DNA of 45,689 nucleotides from Pseudomonadales bacterium. Lineage in GTDB: Bacteria; Pseudomonadota; Gammaproteobacteria; Pseudomonadales; Pseudohongiellaceae. Position 1 is the stretch's first letter; every line of letters starts with the position of its first letter. Below, in pieces: positions 7,937 to 15,172 of the stretch. The stretch lies in the NCBI GenBank assembly GCA_022825945.1, contig JAJDVS010000095.1, forward strand, positions 1-45,689. The letters run 5' to 3'. The notes beneath the pieces are model-generated. The model was given only the letters and a program-made list of their open reading frames with translations. It had not been told where the DNA came from and made no database searches. The translations under genes were made by a program, and so were the position numbers.

Positions 7937-9646
7937 TCAGACAATACCCTCCGCCAGGAGGTCGGCGGCGTGGTTGGCGGCTCTGGCGCTGAAGGCCATG
8001 TAGGTCAGGGATGGATTCTGGCAGGCGGCTGAGACCATGAAGGCGCCGTCGGTGATGAAGAGGTTGGGCACGTCGTGGGCCTGGCACCAGCCGTTGAGCA
8101 CCGAGCTTTCCGGGTCGCGGCCCATGCGGGCGCTGCCCATTTCGTGGATGCGGTTGCCCGGGTTGGTCAGGTTCACCGGAGATGACGTGATTTCCTCGCA
8201 GCCCGCGGCTTCGAGCATGGCGATGGCGTCCTTGCGGGCTTCTTCGAGCATGATTTCCTCGTTGCGGCTGTAGCGCACCTCGAACACCGGCAGGGGATTG
8301 CCCCAGCGGTCGGCTCTTGTGGGATGCAGCGTCACCCGGTTGTCGGGATTCGGCAGTTGCTCGCCGAATGCGCCGATGGAGATTCGCCAGGGGCCCGGGC
8401 GGCGGTGGGATTCCTTGAATTGCCTGCCGATGCCGGGAATCTGGCCATTGGCGTGGCCGAGTGGGCTTGCGCCGCCCTGGTAGCCGAAACCCCGGGTGTA
8501 TGGCTTGTCGGTTTCGGTGATGTTCGCGTAGCGGGGGATGTAGATTCCGCCGCTGGGCCGGCGGCCGAAGACCTTGCGGTCGTCGAAACCGCGCATGATG
8601 CCGGCGGCGCCGGCGCCGCTGACATGGTCCATGAGATTGCGTCCCACCTGGTCGGAACGGTTGGCAAGGCCAGTGGGGAAGCTTTCCGACTGCGATTGCA
8701 GCAGAATCAGCGCCGAGGCGATGGCGGAAGCATTGAGGAATACGATCCGGCTGGTGTAGGTTCGGGCTTCACTGGTTTCGGCGTCGACCACCCGCACCCC
8801 GCTGACGCGGTTGGATTCCGGGTCGTATTCCAGGGACTGCACGATGGCATTGTGCGCCATGGTCAGATTGCCGGTGCGCCCGGCTGCGGGCAGGGTGGCG
8901 TTGAGCGAGGAAAAATAGGCCCGGAAGCTGCAACCGTGGTGGCAGCGGTTGCGGAGCTGGCAATTGGAGCGGCCGAGCGAGCGCTGTTCTTCGGTGGCGT
9001 CTGTGAGGTGGGCAACCCGCGCGGGAATGACATTGCGGCCGGGAAAGCTGGTCTCGACGCGCTGCTTGAATGCCTTCTCCACCGCGGTCAATTCAAATGG
9101 CGGCTGGAATACGCTGTCCGGCAAATGGCCCAGGCCCTCCTCGCTGCCGGCGATGCCGACAAAAGTCTCGACTTTCTCATACCAGGGAACGATGTCTTCG
9201 TATCGCACGGGCCAGTCGATCGCCACGCCCTCGCGTTGGTTTTCCTCGAAATCCTGGGGGCCGAGGCGGTAGGTCTGCCGGCTCCACATGATCGAGCGGC
9301 CCGCGGTATGGTAGCCCCGCAGCCATTCGTAGCGGGTGCCTTCGGCCTCCACGTAGTCGTGCACATCATCCCTGACCCAGAAGTCCTTGTTGGATTCCTT
9401 GAGGGCATAGGGGACACCGGGATACTGGCGAAAATAGCGCTGGGCGATCTCGTCCTGGGAAACATTGTCGAAATTGGGGCTTTGCCAGGGGGCGAGGTTA
9501 TCGCTGTAGTCGCGCTCCGGAACGATTTCCGGGCCCCGCTCAAGCACGAGCACCCGCAGGCCCCGCTCGCACAATTCCTTGGCGGACATGCCGCCGCTCA
9601 TGCCCGAGCCCACTACAATCGCGTCGAACTGTGTCGCTTCCGCCAT
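7937..9646 (-). CDS. GMC-family FAD oxidoreductase (glucoside 3-dehydrogenase-like)
   Basis: This 569-aa flavoenzyme starts at ATG 9646 behind AAGGAG. The FAD-binding motif is IVVGSGMSGGMSAKELCERG at residues 10-29, followed by LRVLVLERG. The active-site His lies in HEMGSARMGRDP, with ITDGAFMVSAACQNPSLTYM near the C-terminus providing the catalytic Asn. It has no signal peptide. Export may be by co-transport with the Tat-type small subunit encoded two bases upstream, as in gluconate and glucoside 3-dehydrogenases. The likely role is to oxidise a sugar C3-hydroxyl, feeding the DUF1080 hydrolase. Confidence 0.85.
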   Translation of the reverse strand: MAEATQFDAIVVGSGMSGGMSAKELCERGLRVLVLERGPEIVPERDYSDNLAPWQSPNFDNVSQDEIAQRYFRQYPGVPYALKESNKDFWVRDDVHDYVEAEGTRYEWLRGYHTAGRSIMWSRQTYRLGPQDFEENQREGVAIDWPVRYEDIVPWYEKVETFVGIAGSEEGLGHLPDSVFQPPFELTAVEKAFKQRVETSFPGRNVIPARVAHLTDATEEQRSLGRSNCQLRNRCHHGCSFRAYFSSLNATLPAAGRTGNLTMAHNAIVQSLEYDPESNRVSGVRVVDAETSEARTYTSRIVFLNASAIASALILLQSQSESFPTGLANRSDQVGRNLMDHVSGAGAAGIMRGFDDRKVFGRRPSGGIYIPRYANITETDKPYTRGFGYQGGASPLGHANGQIPGIGRQFKESHRRPGPWRISIGAFGEQLPNPDNRVTLHPTRADRWGNPLPVFEVRYSRNEEIMLEEARKDAIAMLEAAGCEEITSSPVNLTNPGNRIHEMGSARMGRDPESSVLNGWCQAHDVPNLFITDGAFMVSAACQNPSLTYMAFSARAANHAADLLAEGIV

Positions 9647-9648
9647 GC

Positions 9649-10194
9649 TCAGACTCCTTGCCGGTCGCTGACCAGCACGTCCGGGTCCCAGCGGCCGGGA
9701 ACCGCGATCCACTGCAATTCCTCACGCGCCCCGCCTTCGGTGGCGAAATAGGAACGGGTGACGTAGCCCTTGAAAGTGCGATAGCCGCCGAGTTCACCGG
9801 CGGCTTCCGCGAACGCGGCGCGGTCGAGTTCGGCGAGGAGGCTTTCGGCTTGCGCGTCGTCAAGGGCGGGAAAACTGCCGTTGGCCGACAGGCGGCGCTC
9901 AATCTCCCCCAGCGCCCGGCGGTGCGCGCCCCGGGTTTCCTCACTGGCCCAATCCGCCATCAGGCCGTCGATATAGCCCGGCACGTTCACATCGATGGCG
10001 CCGGGGGTTTCCGTGCGGGGAATGATCAGTTCGGACAACCGCGCCATCAGTTCCATCTCCTCCGCAGTGTGGAATCTGCCGGGCTCACCTGTGGCAGTGG
10101 CCACCACTACCGGCGCATCGCCGCAGGCGGCGAGGGCGGACACGCCGCCCACCGAGACGATCAGTTCGCGCAGGAAATCGCGCCGGGTTTTCAT
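9649..10194 (-). CDS. Gluconate 2-dehydrogenase subunit 3 family protein
   Basis: This 181-aa accessory subunit has a twin-arginine leader MKTRRDFLRELIVSVGG running into a lipobox-like LAAC. The domain (MARLSELIIPRTETPGAIDV, FAEAAGELGGYRTFKGYVTRS) matches the small gamma subunit that assembles and exports GMC dehydrogenases. It ends two bases before the GMC start. ATG 10194 is used because longer in-frame starts would have no signal peptide. Confidence 0.85.
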   Translation of the reverse strand: MKTRRDFLRELIVSVGGVSALAACGDAPVVVATATGEPGRFHTAEEMELMARLSELIIPRTETPGAIDVNVPGYIDGLMADWASEETRGAHRRALGEIERRLSANGSFPALDDAQAESLLAELDRAAFAEAAGELGGYRTFKGYVTRSYFATEGGAREELQWIAVPGRWDPDVLVSDRQGV

Positions 10195-10210
10195 GGGCGA
10201 TTCTCCAGAG

Positions 10211-11038
10211 TCAGAATTCCAGCTCGCGCAGATGCCCGATGCTGTTGGCCACCGACGCCAGGCCGTCGCCGGGATTGTCGTGTTCCACGAAATAGTGCCG
10301 GAAGCCGGCGTTTTCCACCTGGGCGAAAATGCCGGCGAAATCAATCTCGCCGCTGCCCACATCAGCCATGGCGCCGTCTGCGGTGCGATCTTTCACGTGC
10401 AACATGCTGAAACGGCCGGGATGGGCCGAGAACCAGGCCTGCGGGTCGTGGCCGGCATGAATGATCCAGAACAGGTCGAGCTCCATATCGACAAGTTCCG
10501 GGTCGGTTTCTTCCAGCAGGATGTCGTAGGGAATGCGGCCATCGGTGTTCTCGAATTCGAAACCGTGGTTGTGATAACCCATTTTCAGCCCGGCGCGGCG
10601 GCATTCCTCGCCGGCGCTGTTCAGGGTTTCGGCGTGGCGGCGGTAGTCGTCGAGGCTGCGCTCGTTTCCGGGCAGACTCGGCACGACGAGAAAGCGCTGC
10701 CCCAACTCTGCGGCGAACTCGATTTCCCGCGCCAGGTTCTCGCGAATCGCGTTTAACTGGATGTGGGAGGCCGGCGAGACGAGTCCGTTGTCCGCCAGAA
10801 CCCGGCGCACTTCGGCCGCGCTACGGCCGAAGTAGCCGGCGAATTCCATTTCGCTATAACCCAATTCCGCGACTCTCGCCAGAGTGCCGTCGAAATCCTC
10901 GGCCATCTCGTTGCGCAGGGTGTAAAGTTGCAGGCCGACCCTGTCCACTCGTCGGCCCTGGGCGAAAGCCCTGGAGCCGCCGAGAGCGGATGCGGCGAAA
11001 GCTGCGCCTAGCATATGAAAAACCTGTCTGCGTCGCAT
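10211..11038 (-). CDS. Tat-exported sugar isomerase/epimerase (xylose isomerase-like TIM barrel)
   Basis: This 275-aa protein has a Tat-like leader (MRRRQVFHMLGAAFAASALG) and an AP-endonuclease-2/xylose isomerase fold. Metal-binding strands are visible: GYHNHGFEFE, DLFWIIHAGHDP, SMLHVKD and HYFVEHDNPGD. It is first in the operon with the GMC enzyme. In 3-keto-glycoside pathways such isomerases process the keto sugar, so a shared pathway is likely. Confidence 0.82.
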   Translation of the reverse strand: MRRRQVFHMLGAAFAASALGGSRAFAQGRRVDRVGLQLYTLRNEMAEDFDGTLARVAELGYSEMEFAGYFGRSAAEVRRVLADNGLVSPASHIQLNAIRENLAREIEFAAELGQRFLVVPSLPGNERSLDDYRRHAETLNSAGEECRRAGLKMGYHNHGFEFENTDGRIPYDILLEETDPELVDMELDLFWIIHAGHDPQAWFSAHPGRFSMLHVKDRTADGAMADVGSGEIDFAGIFAQVENAGFRHYFVEHDNPGDGLASVANSIGHLRELEF

Positions 11039-11124
11039 GGTTGCCCGATTTCTGTTCTTTGTCCTGTCGAGCGGGCTAGCCTAAACCGAATCCCCAATCC
11101 GCGCAACGCAAGCAATGCAGCCGC

Positions 11125-11153
11125 TTGACCCATACGGCAATTCGGCGTAGCCT
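11125..11153 (+). promoter_or_regulatory. Possible promoter of the Phd/VapC module
   Basis: TTGACC (11125-11130) and TAGCCT (11148-11153) are separated by 17 bases, 35 bases before the antitoxin start. The -10 match is weak, so this is tentative. Confidence 0.3.
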
Positions 11154-11187
11154 AGCCAAGTTAGCTATAGGATTCCAGGGTAGCATC

Positions 11188-11412
11188 ATGCTGATCAATA
11201 TGCATCAAGCCAAATCCCAACTCTCGAAACTCATCGCCGCGGCGGAAGCCGGTGACGATGTAATCATCGCGCGAAACGGCAAACCGGCGGTCAAGCTGGT
11301 CCCGCTGAACTCCTCCAAATTCCGCTTTGGCGCGCTCGTCCATCTGACGACGACGGTGCCGGACTTTGACGACGGTCTCGACGAAGCCGAACTCGGCATG
11401 TGGGAACGTTAA
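11188..11412 (+). CDS. Phd/YefM-family antitoxin
   Basis: This 74-aa antitoxin (MLINMHQAKSQLSKLIAAAE, VIIARNGKPAVKLVPL) has the classic Phd/YefM N-terminal DNA-binding fold. An acidic tail (DFDDGLDEAELGMWER) would wrap the toxin. ATG 11188 is chosen; ATG 11200 is possible. Its TAA is the first three bases of the transposon's target duplication. Its PIN toxin partner now lies 3.3 kb downstream, on the far side of the transposon. Confidence 0.85.
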   Translation: MLINMHQAKSQLSKLIAAAEAGDDVIIARNGKPAVKLVPLNSSKFRFGALVHLTTTVPDFDDGLDEAELGMWER

Positions 11413-11417
11413 GATTG
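11410..11417. repeat. 8-bp target-site duplication, left (TAAGATTG)
   Basis: TAAGATTG occurs here and at 14749-14756, directly flanking the two inverted repeats. Eight bases is the IS1595-family duplication length. The left copy contains the antitoxin stop codon. Confidence 0.95.
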
Positions 11418-11441
11418 GGGGATTACATACCAAAGTAACCG
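11418..11441 (+). repeat. Left terminal inverted repeat of the IS1595 transposon
   Basis: The 24 bases are the exact reverse complement of 14725-14748. Confidence 0.95.
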
Positions 11442-11448
11442 AAAAGTG

Positions 11449-11477
11449 TTGACACCCGCTCCGATAGCGGTTACTAT
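11449..11477 (+). promoter_or_regulatory. Transposase promoter
   Basis: TTGACA (11449-11454) is separated by 17 bases from TACTAT (11472-11477). It lies just inside the left inverted repeat, and the transposase ATG follows 24 bases later. It probably drives the whole transposase/R-M operon. Confidence 0.65.
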
Positions 11478-11500
11478 CTAGTAAAGATTTGGAGATAGTC

Positions 11501-12463
11501 ATGTCACAGAAAGCACCCGGTAAATCCCGTCGTCAAGGGCTGTCGTTTCTCAAGGCCGCCGACATGTTCGCCACCGAGGAAAAGGCTCAGGCGTGGGTCG
11601 AATCGGAGCGTTGGCCGAACGGCGCCTACTGCCCGCGTTGCGGCAGCTTCGATGTTGTGCGAGTCTCGCATCCGAGTCAATCGCATCGTTGCAAGGACTG
11701 CCGCAAGGCGGGCGAGAAGAAAACGCAATTCAGCGTCCGCACCGGGACAGTCATGGAGCGAACCAAGCTGAAATACCGCACATGGGCAATCGGAATTTAT
11801 CTGTACGCCACCAACATCAAGGGCGTCAGTTCCATGCGCCTGCATCGGGAACTCGGCATTACGCAGAAGTCCGCGTGGTTCATGTTGCACCGACTGCGCA
11901 AGGCCGCCGAATCCGGCAACGTGGTGTTCAATGGTCCCGTCGAAGTCGATGAGACCTACGTTGGCGGAGTGCGCAAGAACATGAGCAACAGCCGTCGCCG
12001 GGAACTGAAAGACACCGGACGCGGAGCGGTAGGCAAAACCGCCGTAGTGGGTATCAAGGACCGCGAGACCAATCAAGTACGAGCGGCGGCGGTCGAAAAC
12101 ACAGACAAGGCCACCTTGCAGGGTTTCGTGGTGCGACACGTTACAGGCATGGCGACTGTCTACACCGACGAGGCCACGGCCTATTCGGGACTTCCCTTCT
12201 ACCAGCACGAGGCCGTCAAGCATGGCGTTTCCGAATTCGTTCGCGGCATCGTTCACACCAACGGCATCGAGTCCTTCTGGTCGATGTTCAAGCGCGGCTA
12301 CAAGGGCATCTACCACAAGATGTCGCCAAAGCATCTTGACCGCTACGTGAAGGAATTCCAGCATCGCCACAACATGCGCGAAATGGACACCATCAAGCAG
12401 ATGGGCCATATCGTTACGTCGATGCAGGGGAAGCGGCTCAAGTATCGGGAGTTGGTAGCGTGA
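11501..12463 (+). CDS. IS1595-family DDE transposase
   Basis: This 320-aa transposase starts at ATG 11501 after GGAGAT. It has an N-terminal zinc ribbon (CPRC ... CKDC, residues 41-64) and a DDE core: VEVDETYVGG, VYTDEATAYSGL and the terminal H-x-N-x-I-E block HTNGIESFWSMFKRGYKGIY. The reading frame is intact, so the element may be mobile. The TGA overlaps the methyltransferase GTG (GTGA at 12460), coupling cargo to transposase translation. Confidence 0.93.
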   Translation: MSQKAPGKSRRQGLSFLKAADMFATEEKAQAWVESERWPNGAYCPRCGSFDVVRVSHPSQSHRCKDCRKAGEKKTQFSVRTGTVMERTKLKYRTWAIGIYLYATNIKGVSSMRLHRELGITQKSAWFMLHRLRKAAESGNVVFNGPVEVDETYVGGVRKNMSNSRRRELKDTGRGAVGKTAVVGIKDRETNQVRAAAVENTDKATLQGFVVRHVTGMATVYTDEATAYSGLPFYQHEAVKHGVSEFVRGIVHTNGIESFWSMFKRGYKGIYHKMSPKHLDRYVKEFQHRHNMREMDTIKQMGHIVTSMQGKRLKYRELVA

Positions 12464-13350
12464 GGGCGGTAGACCTGTTTTGCGGCTGCGGCGGCCTGAG
12501 CGCCGGATTGATTGAATCCGGCATCAACGTGGTGGCGGCCTACGACTATTGGGAGCCCGCGCTGGAAACCTATCGCCGCAACATCGCCGCCCATTCCCAT
12601 CGGCTTGATCTGTCCGATGTCGAACTGACAACCGAGGCGATTCGACGGCACGGGCCGGACATGATTGCCGGTGGCCCGCCCTGTCAGGACTTCTCGACGG
12701 CGGGCAAGAGAGTGGAATCCAGCCGAGCCAATCTGACGCTGGCGTTCAGCGAAATTATCGAAGCTTGCCGCGTCCCGTTTTTCCTGATGGAGAACGTGCC
12801 GCAAGTTCGATTGAGCGAGACATACCGAGCGGCGCGGGAACGGTTGGAATCGGCCGGATACGACATATCGGAAATCGTGCTCGACGCGAGCCGCTGCAAT
12901 GTGCCGCAAGCCCGCAAGCGGTTTTTCGCTTTCGGTGCGCTTGCGGGGCAATCCGGCGCATTTCTTGAATCGGTGGCCGACCGAATCGCCGACGAGCCGC
13001 TTACTGTCAAGGCGTACCTCGGCGACGAAATCGACATCGAGCACTATTACAGGCATCCCCGAAACTACTCGCGCCGCTCGGTGTTTTCGGTGCATGAGCC
13101 GTCCCCCACGGTGCGCGGCGTGAATCGTCCCGTTCCGCCCGGATACAAGGGCAATCATCTGGACAGCGTATCGCCAAGTACGGTTCGCCCGCTCACCACC
13201 AGAGAACGCAGCCGGGTCCAGACGTTCCCCGAGCGATGGGAATGGAACGCCGGCGACCGTAACGCGGATGCGGAGACACAGATTGGCAATGCCGTTCCCG
13301 TCGCGCTGGCGGAGTTCGTCGGACAAGGCATTCTCGATGCTGTCGCCTGA
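12460..13350 (+). CDS. DNA (cytosine-5) methyltransferase
   Basis: This 296-aa m5C methyltransferase shows all main motifs in order: DLFCGCGGLSAG (I), GGPPCQDFSTAGKR with catalytic Cys75 (IV), FLMENVPQ (VI), QARKRFFAFG (VIII), RPLTTRERSRVQTFP (IX) and QIGNAVPVALAE (X). It is short but complete. It begins with GTG overlapping the transposase stop and overlaps the endonuclease start by 14 bases. Its partner is HindVP-like, so the likely target is the GRCGYC type. It protects host DNA and ensures transposon retention. Confidence 0.93.
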   Translation: MRAVDLFCGCGGLSAGLIESGINVVAAYDYWEPALETYRRNIAAHSHRLDLSDVELTTEAIRRHGPDMIAGGPPCQDFSTAGKRVESSRANLTLAFSEIIEACRVPFFLMENVPQVRLSETYRAARERLESAGYDISEIVLDASRCNVPQARKRFFAFGALAGQSGAFLESVADRIADEPLTVKAYLGDEIDIEHYYRHPRNYSRRSVFSVHEPSPTVRGVNRPVPPGYKGNHLDSVSPSTVRPLTTRERSRVQTFPERWEWNAGDRNADAETQIGNAVPVALAEFVGQGILDAVA

Positions 13351-14401
13351 GCCCTCGCTGTACGGCATCTCGCGAGAGAATTCCAGTCGAAGCGGTAAGC
13401 AACTCTGGGGCAAAAACCAGTTCAATTCGACCTTCCCGCTTTCCCTCTGCCTGTACATGAGAGATCAGGGTATCGGCCCGGTGGCCGTTGCCTATGACGA
13501 CGGGAGGGTCTCCGCGCAAGCCGGATTGTGGGAAATGGCCGATGTCGTCGGGGATACGGCAGACGTGCCCTACTACCACTTCGAGGCGAGCTTTGGCCCC
13601 TACGCCGCCTATTCCCGCAACGAGACAGACCATATCGACATCGTGGTCGAAGCGCGGGGGCGGCATTTGCGCCCGCTCGAAGTGAAGCTGACGGTGGTTC
13701 CCGACAAGGGAACCTCGAATCAGCCGGAAGCCGATTGGGCACCGGAAATGGTCATGCGTCCGGTGAGTTCCGCCCATGCCATGATGGGGATAGCAAGGCG
13801 ACTGCTCGAAGAGGCGCACGACGAAACACGGATAGAAGCAATCAGCTTTTTGCGAGCGGCCTACAATCGCGTTTCGTCATGGGACAACACGGCGGAAGTC
13901 TTGCGGCATGGGTCCGCTCTGGCCGATGCACTCGGTGCAGTGCTGGACCTTTCGGCGGAGATTCAATCTCCGTTCCTGGTACAGCCGATTTGGCGGACAC
14001 AGGGGCAATCGCTCAAGCTGAAAACCCAGTGTTTCGATGTCTTTGTCTGGTCCGACCTGGCGGTCATGGCGATACCGCTACAAGAGCATCGGAAGTCCGC
14101 GGACAGCGACGTTACCCGATGGCTGCGGGAAATCGCTCGACACGTTCGAAGCCTGTATGACATCCTGCAAACTGGCGATTATGATTACAGTGGCATCTAC
14201 AAGGGAATGCCGCACGGCGGACAGACCGACAAGTCGTTTGCCCTGCCGGGACGGAAAAGCATGAGCTATCTGCGCCATGAACGGCTATTGCGTCCGATAC
14301 TCGACAAATCGGTGTTGGACGTTCTGGTCGGAGAAGGCGGCGCCGATTCACTGAAACCGGAGCGTAGATTCGACGCGGCGGTAAAAGCCCACATGGTCTA
14401 G
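13337..14401 (+). CDS. HindVP-family type II restriction endonuclease
   Basis: This 354-aa protein resembles the HindVP/HgiDI family. The N-terminus LYGISRENSSRSGKQLWGKN followed by QFNSTFPLSL is the family hallmark. A nuclease-like core is visible as ETDHIDIVVEARGR, then LRPLEVKLTVVPDKGTSNQ with E-x-K. ATG 13337 is inside the methyltransferase end; a longer ATG at 13268 would extend into the methyltransferase and lacks family similarity. Family members cut GRCGYC, which suggests the same specificity here. Confidence 0.85.
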   Translation: MLSPEPSLYGISRENSSRSGKQLWGKNQFNSTFPLSLCLYMRDQGIGPVAVAYDDGRVSAQAGLWEMADVVGDTADVPYYHFEASFGPYAAYSRNETDHIDIVVEARGRHLRPLEVKLTVVPDKGTSNQPEADWAPEMVMRPVSSAHAMMGIARRLLEEAHDETRIEAISFLRAAYNRVSSWDNTAEVLRHGSALADALGAVLDLSAEIQSPFLVQPIWRTQGQSLKLKTQCFDVFVWSDLAVMAIPLQEHRKSADSDVTRWLREIARHVRSLYDILQTGDYDYSGIYKGMPHGGQTDKSFALPGRKSMSYLRHERLLRPILDKSVLDVLVGEGGADSLKPERRFDAAVKAHMV

Positions 14402-14413
14402 AGGAGAAGAGCA

Positions 14414-14593
14414 ATGAACCCCACCAGAAAACGCAAGGCCAAAATTCCGCCCGCCCGTAACATCACGGTCAAACCGCCCGACTATCAGCCGAGCGCGAAG
14501 GAACTCAACGAAGAACACGATATGCCCGGTATGAGCCGAAAGCAGATTCGGGATACGTTTTTCCGCCCCTTCAACGTGACCGAAAAACGATGA
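14414..14593 (+). CDS. Small basic protein in transposon cargo (59 aa)
   Basis: ATG 14414 follows GAGGAGA and lies 12 bases after the endonuclease stop. The product is very basic at its N-terminus (MNPTRKRKAKIPPARN) and ends ...SRKQIRDTFFRPFNVTEKR. No family is recognised. Its stop overlaps the next start (ATGA at 14590), so the two small ORFs are a coupled pair. It might be a controller or accessory of the R-M system or of transposition. Confidence 0.6.
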   Translation: MNPTRKRKAKIPPARNITVKPPDYQPSAKELNEEHDMPGMSRKQIRDTFFRPFNVTEKR

Positions 14594-14721
14594 TGTCCGC
14601 CTACGAATCGCGTCTCCGCACTGCGCCCATCGAGGACGTGGAGGACTACATGCGCGAGAACGGCATCATGGCCGAATTTTACGAGGCGTTCCCGAATTAC
14701 GAGAAGCGGGATGAGACGTGA
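14590..14721 (+). CDS. Small acidic protein in transposon cargo (43 aa)
   Basis: The product (MMSAYESRLRTAPIEDVEDY ... EFYEAFPNYEKRDET) is acidic, opposite in charge to its coupled 59-aa neighbour. The start overlaps the neighbour's stop. The end (GTGA) overlaps a GTG that opens the PIN toxin frame running through the inverted repeat. No homologue is recognised. The strong operon signals argue that it is translated. Confidence 0.55.
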   Translation: MMSAYESRLRTAPIEDVEDYMRENGIMAEFYEAFPNYEKRDET

Positions 14722-15149
14722 ATCCGGTTACTTTGGTATGTAATCCCCTAAGATTGAGCGCAATATTGCTCGACACCCATGCGTGGGTCTGGAGTTTGAT
14801 GGCGCCGCACCGGCTCGGCGGGGCGGCCAAGGCGGCGATCGCGACGGCGGATTCGGTTTTCCTCAGTCCAATCAGCGTCTACGAGGTCACGCGCAAGGCG
14901 GAACTTGGCGGGTGGCCGGAAATCGTTCCGCACCTCGATGAACTGATCGCCGAGACCGAGACGTTGACGGCGCCGTTCAGCCGCGGGATAGCGGCCCGCG
15001 CCGCACTGCTCGATTGGCGGCATCGCGACCCATTCGACCGTTTCATCGCGGCCACCGCGATCGAATTGCGCTACCCGCTTGCGTCGAAGGACGCCGAATT
15101 CGATTCGCTCAAAAGCGGAACCGGTTGGCCGGGGCGCGTGTGGTCGTAG
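14718..15149 (+). CDS. PIN-domain (VapC-type) toxin, 5' end remodelled by the transposon
   Basis: This PIN ribonuclease toxin shows ILLDTHAWVW (first Asp), VYEVTRKAELGG (Glu), DWRHRDPFDRFIAATAIE (third and fourth acids) and YPLASKDAEFD. Without the transposon it would start at TTG 14754, one base after the antitoxin stop (131 aa). As sequenced, the frame is open to GTG 14718 inside the element, adding 12 residues. That GTG overlaps the stop of the transposon's last ORF. The toxin could therefore be translated from transposon mRNA, away from its antitoxin. The true start is uncertain. Confidence 0.82.
   Translation: MNPVTLVCNPLRLSAILLDTHAWVWSLMAPHRLGGAAKAAIATADSVFLSPISVYEVTRKAELGGWPEIVPHLDELIAETETLTAPFSRGIAARAALLDWRHRDPFDRFIAATAIELRYPLASKDAEFDSLKSGTGWPGRVWS
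14725..14748 (-). repeat. Right terminal inverted repeat of the IS1595 transposon
   Basis: This is the exact reverse complement of 11418-11441. The PIN toxin reading frame passes through it without a stop. Confidence 0.95.
14749..14756. repeat. 8-bp target-site duplication, right (TAAGATTG)
   Basis: This is identical to 11410-11417. Its last three bases (TTG) are the native PIN toxin start codon candidate. Confidence 0.95.
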
Positions 15150-15172
15150 TGTCGACTTGGCAGAACTTCCAA

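Larger units (their letters stand above)
11418..14748 (+). mobile_element. IS1595-family transposon carrying a restriction-modification system
   Basis: This is a complete 3331-bp element. Perfect 24-bp terminal inverted repeats lie at 11418-11441 and 14725-14748 (outer bases GGGGATTACATACC). They are flanked by the 8-bp duplication TAAGATTG. The cargo reads in one direction: transposase, C5-cytosine methyltransferase, HindVP-like endonuclease and two small ORFs, all overlapping or tightly spaced. Removing the element and one duplication rejoins the antitoxin to its PIN toxin with a 1-base gap between stop codon and TTG. IS1595-family elements with passenger genes are known; an R-M cargo splitting a TA operon is the notable part. 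Confidence 0.93.

Noticed and set aside
8324-9751. Long + strand open frame (475 codons) opposite the GMC oxidoreductase
   Set aside because: High-GC mirror frame; the - strand protein has clear FAD and active-site motifs.
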